Positions 27,601 through 35,547 of a stretch of DNA of 56,084 bases are shown here, in pieces. A program made the position numbers and the translations under genes. The first letter of the stretch is position 1, and each line of letters begins with the position of its first letter. The notes beneath the pieces were generated by a model, which saw only the letters and a program-made list of their open reading frames with translations, was not told the DNA's origin and did no database searches. Source of the DNA: Clostridiales bacterium (GTDB taxonomy: Bacteria; Bacillota; Clostridia; Christensenellales; CAG-314); assembly GCA_003537755.1 (NCBI GenBank), contig DPQS01000008.1, positions 11,704 through 67,787 on the forward strand, read 5' to 3'.

Positions 27601-27666
27601 ACTCAAAACAACGGCGTAAATATTACAATCAAACCATTTGAAATATTGACGATAAAGGTATTATGA
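24622..27666 (+). CDS. GH38 alpha-mannosidase
   Basis: 1014 residues from the ATG just downstream of the predicted promoter; the open frame extends upstream through the promoter and is not translated. An N-terminal beta domain is followed by the GH38 barrel: GHTHIDVAWLWNLEQT (zinc-binding His and Asp, residues ~235-245), RWEVDGAMWLEADTNL, then WLPDVFGYSGQLP near 349 with the nucleophile aspartate. GYGDGGGGPTREDLER lies near 450 and LLNQFHDILPGSA, with another zinc ligand His, near 575-585. The C-terminal half is the usual beta-rich super-sandwich. There is no signal peptide, so it is cytosolic. Bacterial enzymes of this type trim alpha-mannosides from N-glycans or mannans. It overlaps the next gene by 4 bases (ATGA), so the two are translationally coupled. 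Confidence 0.93.
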   Translation: MITPNIEEKLSTVCSKLNALQQVAKIDLDVVYTPCDAECRHTLPVKRTDWQPFVHPYYLFEQNKYYWFRAKFTVPKLQAHQKAYLCVETFIGGVASTIRPQGLLYLNGKEVCGIDIKHTDVLLDGAGEYEMYLHFYTHVFGTGFPLYFSVKIRDERITQAYYDFNVPFSAVKLLNLRTNELTRSLTVLEKATNIVDFRNPYSEEFYVSVEQACDYLKREYYGVSGGSFNTALCVGHTHIDVAWLWNLEQTRQKVERSFSTVLKLMDEYPEYRFMMSQPQLFAYLKQTDSELFTRVKQRIQEGRWEVDGAMWLEADTNLTCGESLVRQMMYGQRFFPDEFGIDCTCVWLPDVFGYSGQLPQIMAKSGIKRFVTAKIGWNDTDRFPYDVFDWYGIDGSKVFAYLLSTSDTDPRNGVYDRTYTSYCEPLTAKSALGTWNRFQQKDFTDSVIMSYGYGDGGGGPTREDLERQRRLSCGLLGIPKTKISSLHEALDVVESNFRRSCEELRRVPKWHGELYFEFHRGTLTSVPRVKKNNRMAEIALINAEQLSVMANKLCGVLYPAEQIERNWKVALLNQFHDILPGSAVEAVYADSDKQYAELFAETGKITKNALQSIAENVDAEGKTVVFNNTPFTANGTVTLNGKTHIVRDISAHGYNVIDIDCSDRSCGDKVQVGDKMLQNSYYVLTFSNDGSVVNLLDKRNNRQIVPDGQQLNQFVAYDDMPFEYDNWEMAPYHKQKSRTLSENATFAPIDDGDRKGFEIVKKYGNSTITQRVWLYNDGIERIDFDTDVVWREKGQLLKVRFPLDVVCDNARYDIQFGSVLRSTHDNTSWDSARFESVAHKWVDMSEGGYGVALLNNGKYGFGTEYNVLTMTIVKSGSFPYDGASDVVPSFTYSLLPHAKDYTNGVVSAAYVLNNPFTVAKGGSGQLPQNFSLVSTNDGGLVCETVKKAECGKGTVVRVYEANGARHNATITFGVPVDKAFLCDLNEKEIQQLTTQNNGVNITIKPFEILTIKVL

Positions 27667-29795
27667 CAACGAAATTTCAGCTTAAAAATCAATCGTTACT
27701 GTGCGTAAATATGTCGGCGGGGTGCTTCGATGACGTAATTGTACGCGGAAAGAAGATAAATTGCGGCAAAGTCGGTTTGTTTGCAGTCAAGCTTAGACGC
27801 CATGACGGCAGCGGTGTGATTGTTTCCGTCGATGACTGTGTTTTTATGGGATTCGACGGCAAAACGGCAACCTACTTTAACGACAATGTGGATATTGCGG
27901 TACATTTTTGCGTTTCACCCGACGGTGGCGCATTATTGTTGCGTGCCGACGTGTCTAACAAAACCGATTTGCTTGTCGAGTGGGTGGAGTTGATGTCCGT
28001 CTGTGTGGGTGGTAAACTACGTGACGAGCAAGGCGGTTCGGGTGCGATAGTGTATCCTTTCAACGAGGGCGGACTTGTTACTAATATGGCTTTTCGTGAA
28101 AGTATGCCCTACCGTTACGACGAACCGCGGTACCCGAGTAAAAGCGGCTATTCGATTTTTCCGAATATGATTTGTTCACAATTTTTAGCATACGTATCAC
28201 AAAATTGCGGACTTTACCTGGGTATGCACGACCCCCAACGCACGACAAAACATATTGATTTTTGCTACCGAGGGAACGACATTAAGTTGCAGTTGCGTAC
28301 TTTTTGCAACGTCGACTACGGGCAAAACTACGCGATGTCGTTTGACTGCGTAATGCAACCCTTTGTCGGTGATTGGCAAGATGCGTGCGAGATTTATCGC
28401 GATTGGTTTGAAAACAACTTGCCTACGGGATTGACCAAAATCGTTGCAAACAAAGATCTTCCCGATTGGTACCACAAGTCGCCCGTTACGGTTATTTATC
28501 CCGTCAGGGGACGTAAGGACACGGGAGACATGACTCCTAACGGCATGTATCCCTACGTAAACGGATTGTCGTTTTTGCAAGAAACGGCTACATCTACAAA
28601 CAGCCCCGTCATGGCACTCTTGATGCATTGGGAGGGCACTGCGCCATGGGCTCCGCCGTATGTTTGGCAACCGTTTGGCGGCGAGAAAAAGTTTGGCGAT
28701 TTTTTGCAACAGGCACATGACAAGCACATGCTTGTAGGGCTGTATATGAGCGGCATGGGCTACACGCTTAAAAGTAATGTTTTGCCCGATTACGACCGCA
28801 CTACGGATTTCGAACGCGACAACATTGCCGATATTGTGTGTGCCGACAGTGACGGAAGTAAGAAAGGTGTTATTTGTCCTCAACAACGCGTCGGGTACGA
28901 CCTTTGTCCTGCATGCGACAAAAGCAAACAAATTATGTCTGACGAAATCGGCAAATTGTGTAAGTTCGGCGTCGATTACGTTCAAGCGTTGGATCAAAAC
29001 CATGGCGGAGTAAGTTACTTTTGTTTCAGTGACAAACACGGGCATGTCCCTGCGCCGGGCAAGTGGCAAGCGGAGGAAACATGCAAAATGCTCGACCGCG
29101 TCCATACCTACGGAGCTTTGTTGGGTTGCGAATCGGCAGCGAGCGAACCGATGATAGCACACCTGCCGTACAGCGACAGCCGTTTTCAACTAAATTTGTA
29201 CGTCGGTACGCCTATACCCGTTTACAGTTATATTTACCACGAGTATGTCAACAATTTTATGGGCAATCAAGTGTGTGCCATGCTAAACAAGGTGGAGGAA
29301 AGTTACACCTACCGCCTTGCTTACAGCTTTACTGCGGGTGACATGCTGAGCCTTGTTACGCTTGGCGACGGCAAGGTGGAGTACAGCTGGGACGATTGGA
29401 TTGCGCCTCACGACAAAACCGTCGACAAGCAAGTTGCGTATGACTTCATCCGTACGCTCAACGGTTGGCGACAAGGCGCGGCGGGAAAGTATTTGCACCT
29501 CGGGCGAATGACCAAGCCCGTGAGGGTGACTTGCGGCAAACAGCACTTTACCCTTGACGACGGCAGTGCCTACACTCCCGCCGAAGTACTCACAACGGCG
29601 TATAAACTCGGCAAAACGACATTGCAGTTTGTCGTCAATTACAATAGGTACGAAGTGACTGTAAAGTTGCCCCAAACATTGGGCGGCTATCTCGACAACA
29701 ACCTAACGGAACAATTTGACCCGACCGACACGATGACGATTGCGCCCTTGTCTGTGGTGGCGTTGAAGCTGGACGATTCTGCAAAAAAGTTGTGA
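27663..29795 (+). CDS. DUF6259-like putative glycoside hydrolase
   Basis: 710 residues, cytosolic (no signal peptide), coupled to the GH38 gene by ATGA. A beta-sandwich (residues ~1-250) precedes a barrel-like region in which PVMALLMHWEGTAPWAPPY, KHMLVGLYMSGMGY, VDYVQALDQNHGG and LLGCESAASEPMI follow one another. This is a retaining-glycosidase-like order with a candidate Asp near 443 and Glu near 480. A small C-terminal beta domain follows. The layout resembles DUF6259 proteins, loosely related to endo-alpha-GalNAc-ase-like clans, but I could not confirm the family. Its placement between an alpha-mannosidase and a rhamnosidase-like protein argues for a glycan-cleaving role; substrate unknown. 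Confidence 0.6.
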   Translation: MTTKFQLKNQSLLCVNMSAGCFDDVIVRGKKINCGKVGLFAVKLRRHDGSGVIVSVDDCVFMGFDGKTATYFNDNVDIAVHFCVSPDGGALLLRADVSNKTDLLVEWVELMSVCVGGKLRDEQGGSGAIVYPFNEGGLVTNMAFRESMPYRYDEPRYPSKSGYSIFPNMICSQFLAYVSQNCGLYLGMHDPQRTTKHIDFCYRGNDIKLQLRTFCNVDYGQNYAMSFDCVMQPFVGDWQDACEIYRDWFENNLPTGLTKIVANKDLPDWYHKSPVTVIYPVRGRKDTGDMTPNGMYPYVNGLSFLQETATSTNSPVMALLMHWEGTAPWAPPYVWQPFGGEKKFGDFLQQAHDKHMLVGLYMSGMGYTLKSNVLPDYDRTTDFERDNIADIVCADSDGSKKGVICPQQRVGYDLCPACDKSKQIMSDEIGKLCKFGVDYVQALDQNHGGVSYFCFSDKHGHVPAPGKWQAEETCKMLDRVHTYGALLGCESAASEPMIAHLPYSDSRFQLNLYVGTPIPVYSYIYHEYVNNFMGNQVCAMLNKVEESYTYRLAYSFTAGDMLSLVTLGDGKVEYSWDDWIAPHDKTVDKQVAYDFIRTLNGWRQGAAGKYLHLGRMTKPVRVTCGKQHFTLDDGSAYTPAEVLTTAYKLGKTTLQFVVNYNRYEVTVKLPQTLGGYLDNNLTEQFDPTDTMTIAPLSVVALKLDDSAKKL

Positions 29796-29823
29796 TACCC
29801 GACAATGTAGAAAGGTGAAAAAT

Positions 29824-31236
29824 ATGATTCGTTATCTGTATCCGACAAAAATTAAAGAAGTGGAAAACGTTATAAACGCAGACGGTTTATTTCACAAAAA
29901 AGACTTGCAAATAGGGCTTAACGAACCGGACATTGTTAAGTTTCAGCCGAATTCCGCGATTGTGTTGGACTTCGGAAAGGAAATAAGGGGCGGCGTGCGG
30001 ATATTGACATACGAAACGCAAGACATCAAGTGCGTTCGCATTCGCATACGATTCGGAGAGTCGCTTTCGGAGTGCTTTGCCGAACTCGGTGAGAAAAATG
30101 CCACAAACGACCACTCGCCGCGCGATATCGAAGCGGATTTGTCTGCTTGGTCGGATTTGTGTTTCGGCGACACCGGATTCCGCTTTGTGCGGATCGATTC
30201 GCTGTCCGACGGGTGGTTTTGCGTAAAATCGATTGTAGCAAAGTCGTACGAACTAAACAAACAACCTATCTACTCCTATGACGGCAACGATAAGCTTGTT
30301 TCGGCCATATTCGACGCTGCCAAACGGACGATAGACTTGTGTTCAGTCGGGCAATACGTGTACGACGGTATTAAGCGCGACAGACTGGTGTGGGTAGGTG
30401 ATATGTATCCCGAGATGTTGGCTCTTACTACATTGTACGGTAGCTTCCCCGCATTGGAACGCTCGCTGAATTTTGCTAAGAAACAGTATCCTCTTCCGCA
30501 ATTTATGTACAATATGCCGACGTATTCCTTGTGGTGGATTTTGCTTGTTTGCGATTACTACGACAAAACAAGCAAGAAGGAATTTTTGTCCGACAAACTC
30601 GAGTATATGTTTGAACTGTTGAAACTTTTTGACAAAAGAATCGGCGTTGACGGCAAACTTGATTTGAACAATTGTTTTGTTGATTGGCCAAGCGTCGGCA
30701 GTGTAGACGAGTACATCGGTGCAGTATTTATAGCAATTGCGGCTTACAAAAAGGGTATTGCTTTGCTTGCAAAATTCGGATTCGATGTCAGTTCGTTTGA
30801 AATGTCGCTATCGGCATTATTCCAAAACGAGTTTGCCGTCTGCGAACTGAAACAAGTTGTCGGATTGAAATATTTTGCGCTCGGACAGATTTCCGACGAT
30901 GATTATGCTTTGCTTGTGCGTGACGGTGCGCAAGGATTTTCCACTTTTATGAGTTGGTTTATTTTGGAAGCAATAGCCTCTCGTGACAAAGCTCTTGCGG
31001 TTAAACTTATGAAAGAGTACTACAGCGGGATGTTGGCGGTAGGAGCAACAACTTTTTTTGAAGACTTCGATTTGAGGTGGTTGCAAAACTCGTCGGTGCT
31101 TGACGAATTGCCGAAACAAGGACGGAAAGATATTCACGGCGATTTCGGCGCGCATTGCTACGTGGGGTTTCGCCATAGTTTGTGCCACGGGTGGTCAAGC
31201 GGCGTGATAGCGTTTATCAAAACTCATTGTGAATGA
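29824..31236 (+). CDS. GH78-like six-hairpin glycosidase (alpha-L-rhamnosidase-related), short form
   Basis: 470 residues from the ATG after AGAAAGGTG; a GTG 9 bases earlier overlaps that ribosome site. An N-terminal beta domain (residues ~35-140, with SAIVLDFGKEIRGGVRI) leads to an alpha/alpha barrel that contains YDGIKRDRLVWVGDMYPE near 180-197. This corresponds to the DCPxRE-R-x-x-W-x-GD acid motif of GH78, but the expected Glu after Arg is Asp here (KRDR). GFRHSLCHGWSSG near 450 is the conserved C-terminal signature. It is much shorter than typical GH78 enzymes (~900), lacking accessory domains. Specificity may differ from rhamnose. It is the last gene of the mannosidase unit and is followed by a terminator. 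Confidence 0.72.
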   Translation: MIRYLYPTKIKEVENVINADGLFHKKDLQIGLNEPDIVKFQPNSAIVLDFGKEIRGGVRILTYETQDIKCVRIRIRFGESLSECFAELGEKNATNDHSPRDIEADLSAWSDLCFGDTGFRFVRIDSLSDGWFCVKSIVAKSYELNKQPIYSYDGNDKLVSAIFDAAKRTIDLCSVGQYVYDGIKRDRLVWVGDMYPEMLALTTLYGSFPALERSLNFAKKQYPLPQFMYNMPTYSLWWILLVCDYYDKTSKKEFLSDKLEYMFELLKLFDKRIGVDGKLDLNNCFVDWPSVGSVDEYIGAVFIAIAAYKKGIALLAKFGFDVSSFEMSLSALFQNEFAVCELKQVVGLKYFALGQISDDDYALLVRDGAQGFSTFMSWFILEAIASRDKALAVKLMKEYYSGMLAVGATTFFEDFDLRWLQNSSVLDELPKQGRKDIHGDFGAHCYVGFRHSLCHGWSSGVIAFIKTHCE

Positions 31237-31285
31237 GTGCGTATCGCAACACATACAACAATAAAACTAAATAAATGCAACCCAA

Positions 31286-31328
31286 AGCAAGGTTTTGCAC
31301 CGATTGGCGCAGAGCCTTGCTTTTTTTA
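31286..31328 (+). terminator. Terminator closing the glycan locus
   Basis: AGCAAGG and CCTTGCT form the stem around a ~22-base loop, followed by seven T residues. Confidence 0.8.
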
Positions 31329-31362
31329 TGTCTAAAAAAAGCGTAATTTCATACTTGAAGTC

Positions 31363-31425
31363 TGTCGGACGATAAGCACCGTCCAACAGGACTTGAACCT
31401 CGAACCAAGGAAATAAAAACCGTGA
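31363..31425 (-). other. Possible degraded tRNA 3'-half remnant
   Basis: Read on the minus strand, the stretch contains AGGTTCAAGTCCT, which is T-arm-like, followed by a GGACG / CGTCC dyad. A complete cloverleaf, intact acceptor stem and CCA are missing. It sits exactly where sequence composition shifts to the lower-GC islet, so it may be an attachment-site scar. Weak. Confidence 0.25.
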
Positions 31426-31470
31426 GAAAAGCTCAAAATCGTGGTGTCGCTTAACTTGTACACCCTGCTC

Positions 31471-31499
31471 TTTACATTCGTATAGATTTATGCTATAAT
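31471..31499 (+). promoter_or_regulatory. Promoter of the WYL-regulator islet
   Basis: TTTACA, 17 bases, TATAAT, 38 bases before the ATG. Confidence 0.8.
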
Positions 31500-31537
31500 A
31501 TGGTTAACTAAAATGGGAGAGGTATAGGAGTCGGTCG

Positions 31538-32539
31538 ATGAAGCAAGAGAAAGCGTACAAAATAAAACTCATAAAAATCCTTGAGATACTGCGCCAAGAT
31601 TCGGACGAAGACCATTACATAGAGTCCACGGAAATATTGTCCAAACTCGCCACTATGGGCATAGAGTGCGACAGGCGAACGCTGTACGGAGATATTGACG
31701 TTCTCAATGATTTCGGGTACGAAGTATTGTGCGAGAAGAACCCCGGCAAGCCGAATAAGTATTGCGTGGTGGATCGCAGCTTTGACGTCCCGGAACTTCG
31801 CATTCTTATGGACGCAGTGCAGGCATCGAGTTTTATTACACCGAGCAAAACCGAGGTCCTATTAGATAAAATAGCCGACCTTGGCGGTAGCCACCGTGCG
31901 GAACTCTTGCGGAGTAATATCGTAAAATTCAATACGACAAAGAGCGCAAACGAAAGCATTTTTTATTCGATAAGCGAAATCAACTTGGCGATAGAGAACA
32001 ATAAGAAAGTTTCGTTTGAATACTTCGACTTCAACTCAAAGCATGAGCGAGTATATAGACGAAACGGGAAACGGTATTTCGTCAATCCGCTTGCCACAAT
32101 TTATGACGATGACAACTACTACCTGATATGCTACTACGGAAGATTTGAGGGTGTGGTGCATTATCGCATAGACCGCATGGACCATGTCGAAATGGTCGTT
32201 AATCAACCTATAGACGTATATAAAGGCGAGCCGATCGATTTGAAAAGGCACAAAAAGACCTTGTTCGGAATGTTCCAAGGCGAAGAACAGTTGGTAGAGT
32301 TCCAAGCCGACGCAAGCATTTTAGATCCGATATTTGATATCTTCGGAGATAAGGTGGAAATCACCCCGGACGAGAACTGCAAACTGCGTTTCAAAGCGGC
32401 GGTGCGGTTGAGTCCAACGTTTTACGGTTGGTGCTTGTCGTTTGGAGATAAACTGCAAGTGGTCGGACCTGACGAAGTGGTAGAAAAAATAAAAGAGTAT
32501 GTTATAAATTTAGTTAAAATATATCAAGGTGATTTATGA
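31538..32539 (+). CDS. WYL-domain transcriptional regulator
   Basis: 333 residues; the ATG follows GGGAGAGGTATAGGAG. Residues ~5-75 form a winged HTH (TEILSKLATMGIECDRRTLYGDI). Residues ~145-225 are the WYL domain, where the core reads NYYLICYYGRFEGVVHYRIDR, with FEYFDFNSKHERVYRRNGKR before it. The C-terminal ~100 residues fit the WCX extension (VRLSPTFYGWCLSFGDKLQV). WYL regulators are ligand-sensing, often nucleic-acid or nucleotide responsive, and frequently control defence or DNA-damage genes. Here the gene overlaps the DUF2971 gene by 4 bases, so it likely controls its own operon of three or four genes. Confidence 0.9.
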   Translation: MKQEKAYKIKLIKILEILRQDSDEDHYIESTEILSKLATMGIECDRRTLYGDIDVLNDFGYEVLCEKNPGKPNKYCVVDRSFDVPELRILMDAVQASSFITPSKTEVLLDKIADLGGSHRAELLRSNIVKFNTTKSANESIFYSISEINLAIENNKKVSFEYFDFNSKHERVYRRNGKRYFVNPLATIYDDDNYYLICYYGRFEGVVHYRIDRMDHVEMVVNQPIDVYKGEPIDLKRHKKTLFGMFQGEEQLVEFQADASILDPIFDIFGDKVEITPDENCKLRFKAAVRLSPTFYGWCLSFGDKLQVVGPDEVVEKIKEYVINLVKIYQGDL

Positions 32540-33492
32540 CGCAGTCAAAAGAAATCAAAACTATTAACGATAAAATGAAAGGTAATACTTCCACTGTTCC
32601 AAGAACATTATTCAAATACCGTCCGTTTGATGAACACACATACGATATGCTTGAAAATGAATATTTATACTTATGTCCAGCAAAAAAATTAGACGATCCA
32701 AGTGAATGTGTGGTCTCTTTTGATGTTCAAGACTATATTGATATACAGACAAATCAACTAACAAAATATTGTGTTGAGCAAATTATGGAATCAATACGGG
32801 ACCATACAGGTGATGTGAACTTTAGACGGATCCAAAGTATCATTGCAAGCATAATGACTCCAGACGGCTTAGTAAAAAGAAATTGGTTATTGGATGCATC
32901 GTTTGAATTACAAGAACTTGCTCCGAATGCCGATATTGTTTCCTTGGTAAATATGCTTGGGAATATTCCTGAGAGTATTAATGATAAACAAGTGCGAGAG
33001 CAAATAGAGCAGTTGTTTATAAGGGCGGCAAAGGCTCGCGAACAATTTGGCGTTTGTTCATTAACAACAGAAAAAAACGACAGTGCTATGTGGAAAGATT
33101 ATGCAAATGACGGTACTGGATATTGTGTTGAATACGACTTGTTAAATTATAAATATTTAGAATTGCTGCTTCCCGTGGTTTATAATGAACAGCGTGAAAA
33201 TAATGTTTTAATGAATATCGTCTGTGATTTTATAGGTCAAATGATTATTGGCATGAGCAATGGACAAATTGATGCAGATCGTTCGAGATATTTGAGAATG
33301 TTTTTGGCGAAGGATTTAAAATGGCAATATCAAAAAGAGTGGAGATTGATTGGAAATGCTGGGCAAAAAATACAAGCGCCTTCAATTAAGGCTGTTTATT
33401 TGGGGAAAAATGTTCAAGCGGTAAATGCAAATAAAATGGAAAAATTTTGTAATGAGAATCAAATATTAATGAAAAAAAGTGGTGGAGAATAA
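32536..33492 (+). CDS. DUF2971 family protein
   Basis: 318 residues. The family pattern is present: LFKYRPFDEHTYDMLENEYL near the N-terminus, then LYLCPAKKLDDPSE, then FGVCSLTTEKNDSAMWKDYA near 175-195, YCVEYDL near 198, and WQYQKEWRLIGN near 270. DUF2971 proteins are widespread, often in defence-type or mobile contexts, and their activity is not established. Codon use is clearly more AT-rich than in the flanking loci, suggesting transfer. It is coupled to the WYL regulator by an ATGA overlap and runs into the next gene. Confidence 0.85.
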   Translation: MTQSKEIKTINDKMKGNTSTVPRTLFKYRPFDEHTYDMLENEYLYLCPAKKLDDPSECVVSFDVQDYIDIQTNQLTKYCVEQIMESIRDHTGDVNFRRIQSIIASIMTPDGLVKRNWLLDASFELQELAPNADIVSLVNMLGNIPESINDKQVREQIEQLFIRAAKAREQFGVCSLTTEKNDSAMWKDYANDGTGYCVEYDLLNYKYLELLLPVVYNEQRENNVLMNIVCDFIGQMIIGMSNGQIDADRSRYLRMFLAKDLKWQYQKEWRLIGNAGQKIQAPSIKAVYLGKNVQAVNANKMEKFCNENQILMKKSGGE

Positions 33493-33496
33493 ATCT

Positions 33497-34372
33497 ATGA
33501 CAATCGCAGATATTATTCAAATTATTTTAGGGGTACTGTCGCTAATAGCAACGGTTGCGGTATCGATTGTTATTGCTCGTGTAGAAACTAAAAGGGCAAA
33601 GAGACAGCATACGGAAGCAATACAGCAGCAAGTCAAAGAGTTTGTGATGGACAATGAGTCGGAGATAGATTATTTGCCATTATGCGTCTTTGCGAATGCA
33701 GTATCGCCGTATGCGGCAAATAAACGGCAAATATATAACCGTTTCAATAGGTGTACGGAAGAAGTCCAAATTGAAATACTGCGCCACCAAAATATTCCGA
33801 TTGGACTAATTAAGGATAAGAACGTTCTTGATAAATGTCTCGATTCCTTCGATGAACAGGCATTGGAAACCGAACTATGGGAAAGGTCGTGGCTTTATGA
33901 CGGCGGGAAGTATTTCCACAGAGCGATTGACTATTATAGGGAAATGGCGGTAGATGATGACAATCCTCACATTTTCGAGATACCAAGACTTAATGAGTCG
34001 CTCGCAAAGGCATTCCCGGACTTCAAGGCGGACTTAACTCTTTATATGGATAGATACTTGGAATTTGTTCTTCGTGATCAAGACGATACGAAAGACTTGC
34101 CAGAAAAACTTCCGCAAATTCCGCCCTTTACAGCTATAGATAGTTTTGTGGGAGTTGGCAACTGTGATGAGCCGACATTGTGTTTTTGGATGATGCGGTT
34201 CATTACAAGCGGTTGTTTGGCATTTTGGCATCATAAATTGGTTGCCGACCGTGATGCCGATTGGAGACAATTGAACATCGGAGATGGTGTGATAGAAACA
34301 TACGAAGATATGTATTACGATACATTGATGATGCTATACACGACTTATGCTAATATTAAGGAGGAAAATTGA
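33497..34372 (+). CDS. Membrane-anchored protein of unknown function
   Basis: 291 residues from the ATG at 33497, with GGAG upstream inside the end of the DUF2971 gene; a GTG at 33479 is a less likely start. A single N-terminal helix (IIQIILGVLSLIATVAVSIV, residues ~5-26) is followed by a basic stop-transfer patch (RVETKRAKRQ). A soluble cytosolic domain of ~250 acidic and aromatic residues comes next, with pieces such as LWERSWLYDGGKYFHRAIDY. No family was recognised. It is the third gene of the WYL operon. A single-pass membrane effector beside a DUF2971 protein and a WYL regulator is a layout seen in candidate defence islets, but nothing in the sequence proves that role. Confidence 0.7.
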   Translation: MTIADIIQIILGVLSLIATVAVSIVIARVETKRAKRQHTEAIQQQVKEFVMDNESEIDYLPLCVFANAVSPYAANKRQIYNRFNRCTEEVQIEILRHQNIPIGLIKDKNVLDKCLDSFDEQALETELWERSWLYDGGKYFHRAIDYYREMAVDDDNPHIFEIPRLNESLAKAFPDFKADLTLYMDRYLEFVLRDQDDTKDLPEKLPQIPPFTAIDSFVGVGNCDEPTLCFWMMRFITSGCLAFWHHKLVADRDADWRQLNIGDGVIETYEDMYYDTLMMLYTTYANIKEEN

Positions 34373-34548
34373 AGATTTTTATTGAAATAGTAACAGCTCT
34401 ATGGCAAGCCTTTTGGGGAACGATGAAAGCGTTCGGCACGGCCATTTGTTTTGGAACAATTATGCGGTTTAGACGATATTTCTTACAGACCCATGATGGG
34501 AGAATATATTATCTATTATCGCGGCAAAATCGTCGGCGGAATATATGA
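34369..34548 (+). CDS. Small coupled ORF, probably truncated at a junction
   Basis: A TTG overlapping the stop of the upstream gene follows AAGGAGGAAAA, an excellent ribosome site. The frame encodes 59 residues opening with a hydrophobic amphipathic stretch (KIFIEIVTALWQAFWGTMKA, then FGTAICFGTIM). From about base 34430 it runs over sequence that encodes a TfoX-like protein in another frame, so its C-terminus is probably not original. I read it as the start of a fourth islet gene whose remainder was lost. Confidence 0.35.
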   Translation: MKIFIEIVTALWQAFWGTMKAFGTAICFGTIMRFRRYFLQTHDGRIYYLLSRQNRRRNI

Positions 34549-34724
34549 CGACAGATTGCTTGTAAAGAAAACGAAATCCGCCTTGGAACTAATGCCTGCC
34601 GCCATTTGTGATTTTCCGTACGAGGGGGCGAAAGAAATGCTGCTTGTAGACAAAATCGACAACAAAGAGTTCCTTAAAAAAAAAACTATTTGATGCAATG
34701 TACAAAGAATTATCTTTATGGTAA
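34430..34724 (+). pseudogene. TfoX N-terminal-domain-like gene, 5'-truncated and frameshifted
   Basis: In the frame of base 34451, LEQLCGLDDISYRPMMGEYI, then IYYRGKIVGGIYDDRLLV and YEGAKEMLLVDKIDNKEFL match the TfoX-N type proteins common in Bacillota. About eight N-terminal residues, including the start, are missing: an in-frame TGA lies at 34424. At a run of ten A residues (34676-34685) the frame shifts. With nine A residues it would continue KKKLFDAMYKELSLW, the expected end, and stop at 34722. So the gene is broken at both ends. A sequencing or assembly slip in the A run cannot be excluded for the 3' lesion. Confidence 0.65.
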
Positions 34725-34890
34725 AATATATTATGTAATGAGTTTACAAAAGAAAAATGCGTTTGGCTGCATTTTGCCGGAATGTCTGTGCGCCGGATGA
34801 TGGTTTTGCAATGTGCTGCAAAAACGACGATTAACAAAAGCGAGTTGAAAGTTGCAATAGATAATAAATAAAATCAAGGAGGAAAACAGA

Positions 34891-35547
34891 ATGAAAACAA
34901 TTACGGTAAAAGGGGTAGGCAACGTGCAGGTGAAGCCCGATCTTGTTGTGGTGTCGATGAATCTTGAAACAATAGACGCGGAATACGGCGCGGCAATGGA
35001 ACGTGCCGCGGGAAAAATCGAAAAGCTGGACGACGCACTCGGCAAGGTGGGCTTTGAAAAACATTCCGTCAAGACGACGAATTTCGACGTGCATACGGAA
35101 TACGACAGCGTTAAAAACAAGGACGGCAAGTATGAACGCGTTTTTCTCGGATACGAGTGCAGCCACAGGCTTAAGGTAGAGTTCGATTTCGACGTGAAAC
35201 GTCTTGCCGACGTGCTGTCCGCGCTTGCCGCATGCGATGTCGCACCCGAGTTGTCCGTTGCATTTACGGTCAAAAATCCCGAAGCCGTTTCGGCGGAGCT
35301 GTTGCGCAGTGCAACGAAAAACGCCTGCGAAAAGGCGGAAATTTTGTGTAACGCATCCGGCAGAAAACTTGGCGATTTGCTGTCTATCGACTACAACTGG
35401 GGCGAACTTAACGTGTATTCTGATACGGGATACGGTGTAGAACGCGCATGCCTTATGAAGGCAAGTCCGTCGTTGCAAAACATCGACATAGAGCCCGACG
35501 ACATCGATACGAGAGATTCTGCCACATTTGTTTGGGAAATCGCCTGA
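34891..35547 (+). CDS. SIMPL-domain (DUF541) protein
   Basis: 218 residues from an ATG after AAGGAGGAAAA. The family signature is plain: ITVKGVGNVQVKPDLVVVSM at the N-terminus, then alternating helix-strand repeats, FEKHSVKTTNFDVHTEY near 50-66, and the C-terminal NACEKAEILCNASGRKLGDL near 145-165. No signal peptide or lipobox is present, unlike many SIMPL proteins of Gram-negatives, so it appears cytosolic. SIMPL proteins are linked to stress responses, but their biochemical activity is unclear. It is a stand-alone gene. Confidence 0.88.
   Translation: MKTITVKGVGNVQVKPDLVVVSMNLETIDAEYGAAMERAAGKIEKLDDALGKVGFEKHSVKTTNFDVHTEYDSVKNKDGKYERVFLGYECSHRLKVEFDFDVKRLADVLSALAACDVAPELSVAFTVKNPEAVSAELLRSATKNACEKAEILCNASGRKLGDLLSIDYNWGELNVYSDTGYGVERACLMKASPSLQNIDIEPDDIDTRDSATFVWEIA

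Noticed and set aside
27663..29795. Assignment as a GH101 endo-alpha-N-acetylgalactosaminidase
   Set aside because: Too short, no signal peptide, and I could not match the GH101 catalytic pair with certainty; left as DUF6259-like.
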